From an uncultured Collinsella sp. (GTDB lineage Bacteria > Actinomycetota > Coriobacteriia > Coriobacteriales > Coriobacteriaceae): a stretch of 45,840 nucleotides of DNA. The notes under the pieces are model-generated. The model was not told the origin of the DNA. It did no database searches and saw nothing but the letters and a program-made list of their open reading frames with translations. The stretch covers positions 1-45,840 of the forward strand of contig UQIE01000019.1 of assembly GCA_900541065.1 (NCBI GenBank). The letters are read 5' to 3'. Positions 25,351-31,848 of the stretch are shown one piece after another. A program made the translations under genes and the position numbers. The number at the start of each line of letters is the position of its first letter. Positions within the stretch are counted from its first letter, which is position 1.

Positions 25351-26245
25351 CTTGGCCTCCTTGATCAAACTGAATCATTTCGCCAAGAATACGAGAGAGC
25401 TCTTCCTCGTCTTTAAACTCAATCTCAATCTTATTCTTTCCACGCGAGCTCTTCACACGCACGTTGGTATTAAAAACCTGACGAAGCACGCGGGCAGCCT
25501 TTTTAAAAGACTGAGGCGTTGCAGGCCTCGGCGTCTTAGGTGTCTCTCCGGCAGAAAACAACGGAGCAAGATTTTCTGTCGCTCTTACGGAAAGGCCCTC
25601 TGTAACAACTTTCTCTGCAAGTCGAATACGCGCGTCCTCATAGGGAACTGCAAGAATCGCACGTGCATGACCAGCAGTAAGTTTGCCCTCAAAAATCATC
25701 TGCTGAACTACTTCGGGGAGATCGAGAAGACGCAGCGAGTTTGTAATTGCAGAGCGTGACTTGCTTACTGCCTTCGACAATGCCTCCTGGGTCATCCCGC
25801 TGGCATCAATGAGTTGGCGATAGCCCTTAGCCTCTTCGACGGGATTCAGATCAGAACGCTGAAGGTTTTCGATAAGAGCAAGAGCCAGCATCTCTTCATC
25901 ATTTACCTCTTTAATGATGACTGGCAATTCTTCAAGGCCAGCAAGCTTTGACGCCTGGTAACGACGCTCACCAGCGATGATCTCATAGCCGTTTCCATGT
26001 TTGCGAACCAAAAGCGGCTGCAAAACGCCATGTTCTTGGATTGACTCGCTCAACTCGCGAAGTTCAGTTTCGTTAAAGTGAATTCGCGGCTGATTAGGGT
26101 TGGGAACGATATCCTCAATAGGTAGTTTTGTTTCAGATGCAGCATTTGAAGCCGATGCAGCCGAACCGCCGGTCTCATACTCGGCCTCTGAGACCAAAGC
26201 ATTGAGTCCACGTCCCAATCCGCCACGTTTCTTTACACTAGGCAC
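25340..26245 (-). CDS. parB: Chromosome partitioning protein ParB (CTP-dependent clamp)
   Basis: A 301-residue protein of the ParB/Spo0J family, which loads on parS, slides as a CTP-bound clamp and recruits SMC. The N-terminus KRGGLGRGLNAL is typical. The ParB/Srx domain has VPNPNQPR and the CTP-binding motif AGERRYQASK; the HTH reads TQEALSKAVSKSRSAITNSLRLL. The C-terminal dimerisation part is basic. It overlaps parA by 8 bases. Three perfect parS sites lie just upstream of parA. Confidence 0.95.
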   Translation of the reverse strand: MPSVKKRGGLGRGLNALVSEAEYETGGSAASASNAASETKLPIEDIVPNPNQPRIHFNETELRELSESIQEHGVLQPLLVRKHGNGYEIIAGERRYQASKLAGLEELPVIIKEVNDEEMLALALIENLQRSDLNPVEEAKGYRQLIDASGMTQEALSKAVSKSRSAITNSLRLLDLPEVVQQMIFEGKLTAGHARAILAVPYEDARIRLAEKVVTEGLSVRATENLAPLFSAGETPKTPRPATPQSFKKAARVLRQVFNTNVRVKSSRGKNKIEIEFKDEEELSRILGEMIQFDQGGQDEE

Positions 26246-27038
26246 GCTTGATCACCTCTTTTGCAAGGTTCATATATGCTTTTGCACCCTTATTTTGAGG
26301 TGCATAGGTAATTACCGGTTCTCCAAAAGACGGAGCTTCGGAGATTTTAACCGTACGGGGGATTAGCGTCTTAAACGCCTTATCACCAAAGTACGATTGA
26401 ACCTCCTCAACAACCTGATTCGATAGTGAAGTACGCGAGTCATACATGGTCATAAGCACACCATAGGTGTCTAAGCCCTTGTTCAGCCGTGATTTGACCA
26501 TCTTCATTGACTCAAGCAGCTTCGTAACGCCTTCGAGTGCGTAATATTCGCACTGGATCGGAATCAAAACGCTGTCTGCTGCGGTCAAAGCGTTGATAGT
26601 AAGCAGGCCGAGCGAAGGAGGACAGTCAATGAAAATAAAGTCAAACTCGTCCTGAATCGGCTCAAGCAAATCTTTGAGGCGGGTTTCACGAGCAATTGCG
26701 CTTACGAGCTCAATTTCCGCGCCTGCAAGTTGAATTGTAGCCGGAATAACGAATACCTTTTTACAATTTGTATCAAGAACAAGCGATTCTGCCGGCACAT
26801 CATTCAACAATGCATCATAGATGCAGTGATCAAGGTCTTCTTTTTCAATTCCGAATCCACTGGTGCTGTTTCCCTGCGGATCAAAATCGACAATCAATGT
26901 CTTACGACCCTGCTCACCCAGTGCTGCTGCAAGGTTTACAGCCGTCGTTGACTTACCGACGCCGCCTTTTTGATTGATGATTGCAATGATACGCGTGTCT
27001 TTTGCGCTCTTAGAACGCTTAACGTCGCGAAATCCCAC
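26238..27038 (-). CDS. parA: Chromosome partitioning ATPase ParA (Soj)
   Basis: A 266-residue deviant-Walker ATPase. Walker A is KGGVGKSTTAVN with the signature lysine; Walker A' is VDFDPQGN and Walker B is IFIDCPPSLG. It has the short N-terminus typical of chromosomal Soj proteins. It binds non-specific DNA as an ATP dimer and moves ParB-parS complexes. The start follows GGAGGGACC on the minus strand; parS sites occupy the upstream region. Confidence 0.95.
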   Translation of the reverse strand: MGFRDVKRSKSAKDTRIIAIINQKGGVGKSTTAVNLAAALGEQGRKTLIVDFDPQGNSTSGFGIEKEDLDHCIYDALLNDVPAESLVLDTNCKKVFVIPATIQLAGAEIELVSAIARETRLKDLLEPIQDEFDFIFIDCPPSLGLLTINALTAADSVLIPIQCEYYALEGVTKLLESMKMVKSRLNKGLDTYGVLMTMYDSRTSLSNQVVEEVQSYFGDKAFKTLIPRTVKISEAPSFGEPVITYAPQNKGAKAYMNLAKEVIKRA

Positions 27039-27077
27039 GGTCCCTCCTGGTGTGTATTAAAGCTGTCAAACGGAGGA

Positions 27078-27093
27078 TGTTTCACGTGAAACA
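27078..27093. promoter_or_regulatory. parS site 1
   Basis: TGTTTCACGTGAAACA, a perfect match to the canonical 16-bp ParB binding site, upstream of parA. Confidence 0.95.
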
Positions 27094-27116
27094 TTCCGAA
27101 TCGATATCAACCGCCA

Positions 27117-27132
27117 TGTTTCACGTGAAACA
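27117..27132. promoter_or_regulatory. parS site 2
   Basis: A second perfect TGTTTCACGTGAAACA, starting exactly 39 bases after site 1. Confidence 0.95.
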
Positions 27133-27155
27133 CTGCAAGTTGTTAGTATCCATTA

Positions 27156-27171
27156 TGTTTCACGTGAAACA
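27156..27171. promoter_or_regulatory. parS site 3
   Basis: A third perfect site, again 39 bases further on; it ends one base before the rsmG stop codon. Confidence 0.95.
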
Positions 27172-27172
27172 T

Positions 27173-27910
27173 CTAGGCAAGCGGATTCTTCTTTGCCACG
27201 CCATTTGCACGAGGCAATGAGACGGATGCTGGATGACTCTTCTTAAGAAGAATGAATTCTCTGTGACCCAAGCCTTCAGGCAAATCAATTGCGTCATTCA
27301 GAAGCAAAGTGAAGCCGCAAATCTTAGCTGCTGACATGCCGGAAGCAAGCTCCTCATCCGAAGGATTGCCCTTGGTTATAACAAATAGCCCTCCATCCTT
27401 CAGGTACGGAGCCGCATACTCAACAAGAATCGGTAGAGGGGCCAGTGCGCGGGCGGTTACAACAGAGAACTGCTTCTTATGGCTTCGAGCATATTCTTCA
27501 AGACGATCATGAACCGCATGAGCATGTTTCAATCCAAGAGCATGGACAAAGGAATTAACCGCATCAACCTTCTTGCCAACAGAGTCAATATAAGTAGCTT
27601 TACGATGCGTGGTTATGGTTAATGGAATACCAGGGAAGCCCGCACCTGTTCCCATATCGAGTAAAGCTCCCTCAGGAGCCTTGTTGATATAGGGGAGCAA
27701 AACAAGTGAGTCGAGGATATGAAGTACTGCAGCATCTTCTACGTTAAGAATACGGGTGAGATTGGTTGTCTTATTTGTTTCTAGAACCAAATCCAAATGC
27801 TGAATACATTTCCTCAGCTCAACATCAGTTACGCTCAAGGAATACTCTTTGCAATAGGAAGTTAGACGACTCAACATCTCGTCAGCCTGCTGATCAGTAA
27901 GTACTAACAA
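27173..27910 (-). CDS. rsmG: 16S rRNA (guanine527-N7)-methyltransferase
   Basis: RsmG (GidB) methylates G527 of 16S rRNA with SAM. The protein has the Rossmann SAM loop LLDMGTGAGFPGIPL, the motif TYIDSVGKKVDAVNSF and FSVVTARALAPLPIL. I prefer the TTG at 27910 (about 245 residues) because AAAGGAG lies 6 bases before it. The longer frame to 27958 begins in the T-run of the jag terminator and has no ribosome site. TATACT just upstream (27925-27930 region, minus strand) may be its -10. It thus forms its own unit before parA, with the parS sites between them. Confidence 0.9.
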   Translation of the reverse strand: MLVLTDQQADEMLSRLTSYCKEYSLSVTDVELRKCIQHLDLVLETNKTTNLTRILNVEDAAVLHILDSLVLLPYINKAPEGALLDMGTGAGFPGIPLTITTHRKATYIDSVGKKVDAVNSFVHALGLKHAHAVHDRLEEYARSHKKQFSVVTARALAPLPILVEYAAPYLKDGGLFVITKGNPSDEELASGMSAAKICGFTLLLNDAIDLPEGLGHREFILLKKSHPASVSLPRANGVAKKNPLA

Positions 27911-27956
27911 CGAAAGCTCCTTTCTGACAAAAATCAGTATATCGAGAACTTTTGAC

Positions 27957-27986
27957 AAAAAAAGGGGACGTGGAAACCACGTCCCC
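27957..27986 (-). terminator. Terminator of the rpmH-rnpA-yidD-yidC-jag unit
   Basis: On the minus strand GGGGACGTGG-TTT-CCACGTCCCC is followed by seven T: a textbook intrinsic terminator 20 bases past the jag stop. Confidence 0.92.
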
Positions 27987-28006
27987 TTAGCATAAGCTCG
28001 AGAAGA

Positions 28007-28576
28007 TTATCGAGCAACAATCACCACATGGCGATCAGGGTCAGAACCCTCAGAATGAGTATCGACGGCATCATTGCCACGAAGTGCAATGTGAACCAGT
28101 CGACGCTCGTAGGCATTCATGGGCGGAAGCGAAACACTCTTATGAGTGCGGATGGCACGCTCGGCAGCAGACTGAGCCATGGAAGCAACCTTGTCCTGAC
28201 GGCGACTCTTGTATCCCTCTACGTCCACTACAACCGGATACCTAAAGCCAAGTTTGCGGCTCACCAGCAAAGAGAACATAACCTGAAGGGCATCAAGGGT
28301 GCGACCATGACGGCCAATGAGAACAGCAAGGTCGGGAGCCGTTACATCCAAAATCAGCTCACCCTCGTCGCCCTCATACTCATCGATAGGAGAGTTGGCG
28401 GCATCGAAGTGCGAAAGGATGGAACGCAGGATGGAAATCGCAACATCGGCAATGGTGTCGAGCTCCTCATCGGTCAGCTCTTCACCAGCCTTGTAGCGCT
28501 GTGCAATCTCGGGATAATCGCCCGCGACCTGCGGGGCAACCTCCTCAAGCATATCCTCGATGATCTCTTCAGACAT
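28007..28576 (-). CDS. jag: Jag/KhpB-type RNA-binding protein (KH and R3H domains)
   Basis: A 189-residue cytosolic RNA-binding protein. An acidic N-terminal part (no Jag-N domain is seen) precedes the KH domain with the GxxG-type loop LIGRHGRTLDALQ and the R3H domain with RRLVHIALRG and a C-terminal HVVIVAR. KhpB partners KhpA and influences cell division and elongation in Firmicutes. The ATG at 28576 has GGAG 7 bases upstream; the in-frame TTG at 28588 has none. It is the last gene of the rpmH operon. Confidence 0.9.
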   Translation of the reverse strand: MSEEIIEDMLEEVAPQVAGDYPEIAQRYKAGEELTDEELDTIADVAISILRSILSHFDAANSPIDEYEGDEGELILDVTAPDLAVLIGRHGRTLDALQVMFSLLVSRKLGFRYPVVVDVEGYKSRRQDKVASMAQSAAERAIRTHKSVSLPPMNAYERRLVHIALRGNDAVDTHSEGSDPDRHVVIVAR

Positions 28577-28591
28577 AACGTACTCCAAAAG

Positions 28592-28603
28592 TTAGGTACC
28601 TAA
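28592..28603. repeat. 12-bp palindrome TTAGGTACCTAA, copy 2
   Basis: Located between yidC and jag, identical to 25088-25099. Confidence 0.7.
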
Positions 28604-28620
28604 ATAAGATTGATATCCCG

Positions 28621-29391
28621 TTACTTCTTCTTGTGCGGGCGCGGCTTCTTCTCTCGACGAGTGACCTCAACCTGCAGCGGAGCGTTCTTAAGACGCTCCT
28701 CCTCATCGGCCTTCGCCTTGTCGATGACCTTCTGCGTCACAAAAATCTGCTGGATAACCTGCCAAGCAGACGAGACGTCGTAGTACAGCAGAACACCAAC
28801 GGGAAGGCTCCAGCCCATCCAAAGCATCATGACCGTCATGACAACGGCCATCATACGCATGCTCTGAGCCTGCTGGCCGGTCTGGTTGCGCGACATATAG
28901 AGCTGCGGAATCAGGGTCAGGACGGCGAACAGGATCAGGCAAACCAGCGCAGGCAGTGCAACCATAAAGCCATCGGCAAAGGAAGCGCTCGGCGTGGTGG
29001 TCAGGTCGGGCAGGATGTTGAAGAACGAGAACGTGCCGTCGTTAAAGTACTGCGGCAGGTTGCGCAGCAATGTAAACAGGGCGAACAGGATAGGCATCTG
29101 AATCAGCAGCGGCAGACAGCCAGCCATGGGGTTGAACTTGTTCTCGCTGTAGAACTTCTGCATCTCCTCGGCCTGACGCTGGGGATCGTCGGCATAGCGC
29201 TCCTGGATCTCGAGCATCTTGGGCTGCAGCACCTGCATGCGAGCCGTCGACTTGGTCGACTTGAGCATGAGCGGCGTCAGCAGCAGACGGATGATGACCA
29301 CCAGGATGATGATGGACAGGCCCCAGTCGACCGCAAAGGTCTGGATGAGCTTGAGCAGCTCGAAAAGGATGTTAACGATCCAATCCCACAT
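28621..29391 (-). CDS. yidC: Membrane protein insertase YidC/Oxa1
   Basis: A 256-residue Gram-positive type YidC with about five membrane helices: LIQTFAVDWGLSIIILVVIIRLLLTPLM, then GCLPLLIQMPILFALFTLL, a segment near 135-160, and MMAVVMTVMMLWMGWSLPVGVLLYY. A cytosolic hairpin (SKTRA-type region STARMQVLQPKMLEIQ) carries the conserved groove arginine in front. The C-terminus is basic (RREKKPRPHKKK) and may touch the ribosome. No lipobox is seen. The ATG has GGAGG 9 bases upstream. It lies in the classic rpmH-rnpA-yidD-yidC-jag order. Confidence 0.94.
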   Translation of the reverse strand: MWDWIVNILFELLKLIQTFAVDWGLSIIILVVIIRLLLTPLMLKSTKSTARMQVLQPKMLEIQERYADDPQRQAEEMQKFYSENKFNPMAGCLPLLIQMPILFALFTLLRNLPQYFNDGTFSFFNILPDLTTTPSASFADGFMVALPALVCLILFAVLTLIPQLYMSRNQTGQQAQSMRMMAVVMTVMMLWMGWSLPVGVLLYYDVSSAWQVIQQIFVTQKVIDKAKADEEERLKNAPLQVEVTRREKKPRPHKKK

Positions 29392-29420
29392 GTAAGTTTT
29401 CCTCCGATAGCGAGTGCCCG

Positions 29421-29645
29421 CTAGGGCACAGGGTCATAACCGCCGACGTGCAGGGGATTGCAGCGAGCGATGCGCCTCACGGCAAGCCAGCAGCCTCTCA
29501 AAACACCGTGCTTCTCAATCGCCTGGACGGCGTATTGCGAGCACGTTGGGTAATAAATGCAGGCGTCAGGCAATAAGGGCGAAATAACCTGTTGATATAT
29601 GCGAATAGGAGCGATGGCAACACGTCGCAAAACGTGATTGCTCAT
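29421..29645 (-). CDS. yidD: Membrane protein insertion efficiency factor YidD
   Basis: A 74-residue protein with the family motifs IYQQVISPLLPDACIYYPTCSQYAVQAIEKHG and a terminal NPLHVGGYDPVP. It aids YidC-dependent insertion. The start overlaps the rnpA stop by 4 bases. Confidence 0.93.
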   Translation of the reverse strand: MSNHVLRRVAIAPIRIYQQVISPLLPDACIYYPTCSQYAVQAIEKHGVLRGCWLAVRRIARCNPLHVGGYDPVP

Positions 29646-29980
29646 CGCTCCTCCCCGGCAACGCCGGCGCGCTTCATAAGCGAACGCAACGCCTTGTCCA
29701 TCTCCTGCGGCGAGGAAACCCTCGTCTTGGGAGTTGCAAACAAGATGATGTCATAACCCGCAACGGGAAATCCGCAGCTGCGGGCGGCCTCGCGCATCAC
29801 ACGCTTAGATCGGTTGCGCACGACGGCACAACCGAGTCGCTTAGCACCAACGAAGGCGACCCTTCCGGAGTCGCCTTCGCCAACCGATTCACATATGGTC
29901 ATTCGAATCAGAGGGTGATTGAAACGACGCCCCTGACTGAACACATGCTCGAAATCTTGCCGAGACTTAATAGTCTTCAT
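29642..29980 (-). CDS. rnpA: Ribonuclease P protein component
   Basis: A 112-residue basic protein that binds the RNase P RNA and helps mature tRNA 5' ends. It starts with KSRQDFEHVFSQGRRFNHP, and has VGAKRLGCAVVRNRSKRVMREA, which contains the conserved RNR region. The ATG lies 20 bases after rpmH and the ribosome site is weak, so translation may be coupled to rpmH. It overlaps yidD by 4 bases. Confidence 0.94.
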   Translation of the reverse strand: MKTIKSRQDFEHVFSQGRRFNHPLIRMTICESVGEGDSGRVAFVGAKRLGCAVVRNRSKRVMREAARSCGFPVAGYDIILFATPKTRVSSPQEMDKALRSLMKRAGVAGEER

Positions 29981-30000
29981 GCGAGATGTGTGTATCGCTG

Positions 30001-30135
30001 CTAGACAGTGAGACGCTTGCGGCCCTTGGCACGACGACGGGCGAGCACGGCACGACCACCCTTAGTGGCCATACGGGCACGGAAGCCATGGGTCTTGGCA
30101 CGCTTACGCTTATTAGGCTGATACGTACGCTTCAT
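30001..30135 (-). CDS. rpmH: 50S ribosomal protein L34
   Basis: 44 residues: the N-terminus MKRTYQPNKRKRAKTHGFRA is diagnostic of L34. The ATG at 30135 follows AGGAGG by 8 bases; an upstream in-frame ATG at 30195 gives a non-conserved extension. It is the first gene of the operon that runs to jag. Confidence 0.96.
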   Translation of the reverse strand: MKRTYQPNKRKRAKTHGFRARMATKGGRAVLARRRAKGRKRLTV

Positions 30136-30195
30136 CTTAAGTTCCTCCTGCTGCATTTCGAGTGTCCGCGGGGACGCGGACGCAGATATAGACAC

Positions 30196-30408
30196 GTGAG
30201 CTTGAAGATTGTAGGGAAATCAATGTTCAAATGTCAAGAAATCAAAGGTAAAAGGTTGCGCAGTTCACACGGTTCCCCCATAAGCCAAGCTCGATTTAGC
30301 GGTGCATGGCAACTTTTCACGATATTTCATCGAGTTTTCAACAGGTCATGTTGGCAATGTTGAGAACTTTTCGTCCGTTTTCCAAAGTTTTCAACAGGTT
30401 TTGAAAGT
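30196..30408. other. rpmH-upstream part of the origin region with CAACA boxes
   Basis: This AT-richer gap contains three copies of AGTTYTCAACA: core TTTTCAACA at 30335-30343 and 30388-30396 (plus strand) and TTCTCAACA at 30358-30366 (minus strand). They resemble DnaA boxes (TTATCCACA) with two changes and probably form one half of a bipartite origin. The minus-strand promoter for rpmH must also lie here. Confidence 0.6.
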
Positions 30409-31833
30409 TTGTCGAAAGATGAGAAACATTGCACGGTGAGCTACTATTTGTTCGAAACCTTTTGGAAGATTGCGAGCGGCATGTCTGACGACTTTTACAC
30501 CATGGTCGATTCCGGAGACCCGGCACCCGACAACGAGCACATCACCGGCGTGCGCGAAGAGCGTGACGAAGGTGAACAGACGACAACGCAGGCGCCAAAA
30601 GCCATGTACGCCGCGCGCATCGCCGTCTATGACGACATGCTGTCGACACCGCGTGTGATCGTCATTGATCCGCAAGATGTCCGCACGTATTTGGAAGAGA
30701 CGACCAACACCGTCTACCAGTGCATGAAAGAACAAGGTGGCCATATCTCGCTCATGGTCATCCGCGAGATTGTCGAAAACTTTATCCACGCACACTTTGC
30801 AGAGCCCATCATCTCGATTCTGGACGGCGGAGACACCATCCGCTTTGCTGACCAAGGACCCGGCATCGACGACAAGGAACGCGCTTTCGACTTTGGCGTT
30901 ACCAGCGCAAACAGCAAGATGAAGCGCTATATCCGTGGAACCGGAGCAGGGTTTCCCATGGTGCAGGAGTATTTGGAAAACGCCGGCGGTGCCGTATCCA
31001 TCGAGGACAACATGGGCAACGGCACCGTGGTTACGGTAAGCCTGAACCCTAAACGCGTGCAGGAAATCGAGCGTGCCGGCGGACGCGGTGCTGCCGTGCG
31101 GCCCGAGACGGAGCAGCCCACATATCCCCTGCCGGGAGCTTTTGCGCAGCAGCCCATGGCAACGCAGCAGATGCAGCCCCCCGTGGGGCAGATGCAGCAG
31201 CCCGGAATGCTTCCCACACAAGAGCCCCAGGCGGCATCTATGTCGATGCCTCCAAACATGCCAGAGGCCATGCCGCTGGCTGATCAGGATGCAGCAGCAA
31301 TGCAGCAGGCGACGGGGGCGCCGGGTGGCCAGCAAATGGGCTATCAGCCGTACCAACAGGGATATCCATATCAGCAGATGCCGCCACTGGGGTATGACCA
31401 GCAGTTCCCGCAGCAGTACCAGCAGGGATATCAGCAGCCGTACCAGCAGATGCCGCAGCAGCAGTACAACCCCTGGGCCCAGCAGACGCCTCCGCAGCCT
31501 TACCAACAGTGGCCTCAAAGTTTTCAACAGCAAATGCCGCCAATGCAGAGTTCTCAACAACCAGCAGCTCAAATGATGTATCCTAATGCAGCAAATCAGT
31601 ATGCACAGCCACAACCGGACGTGTTCGTAAGCGATCGCGGCAACGCCGCGCTGGGCTATCTGGCGCAAAATCAAGCGTGCGGTGCAACCGATCTGGCGAG
31701 GGCATTTGGAAACTCGGCCCCCACTTGGTCACGCACGCTCAATGACTTGGCGCAGGCCGGCTTGGTCATCAAGCATGGCCAGAAATACCATCTGACCGAA
31801 CTCGGCGCCGCTCGCGTGCGAGCTCAGAGCTAA
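30409..31833 (+). CDS. Origin-linked GHKL ATPase with Q-rich linker and C-terminal winged helix
   Basis: A 474-residue protein, unrelated to usual origin genes. Residues about 110-235 form a GHKL ATPase domain: N-box SLMVIREIVENFIHA, G1 IRFADQGPGIDDKERAFDFG, G2 RGTGAGFPMVQEYLENAGG and GNGTVVTVSL. No H-box or membrane segment precedes it, so it is not an ordinary sensor kinase. About 160 residues rich in Gln, Pro, Met and Tyr follow (245-405). The last 70 residues look like a winged helix (NAALGYLAQNQACGATDLARAFGNSAPTWSRTLNDL). The start is uncertain: TTG 30409, GTG 30436 or ATG 30481, none with a strong ribosome site. It ends 15 bases before dnaA, so the two are probably co-transcribed. A regulatory role at the origin is inference. 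Confidence 0.75.
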   Translation: MSKDEKHCTVSYYLFETFWKIASGMSDDFYTMVDSGDPAPDNEHITGVREERDEGEQTTTQAPKAMYAARIAVYDDMLSTPRVIVIDPQDVRTYLEETTNTVYQCMKEQGGHISLMVIREIVENFIHAHFAEPIISILDGGDTIRFADQGPGIDDKERAFDFGVTSANSKMKRYIRGTGAGFPMVQEYLENAGGAVSIEDNMGNGTVVTVSLNPKRVQEIERAGGRGAAVRPETEQPTYPLPGAFAQQPMATQQMQPPVGQMQQPGMLPTQEPQAASMSMPPNMPEAMPLADQDAAAMQQATGAPGGQQMGYQPYQQGYPYQQMPPLGYDQQFPQQYQQGYQQPYQQMPQQQYNPWAQQTPPQPYQQWPQSFQQQMPPMQSSQQPAAQMMYPNAANQYAQPQPDVFVSDRGNAALGYLAQNQACGATDLARAFGNSAPTWSRTLNDLAQAGLVIKHGQKYHLTELGAARVRAQS

Positions 31834-31848
31834 AGAACGGGAGAGACA

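Noticed and set aside
30391..31674. 427-residue minus-strand frame opposite the ATPase gene
   Set aside because: Leu/His/Arg-rich shadow of the CAG-rich linker; the plus strand carries the GHKL motifs.
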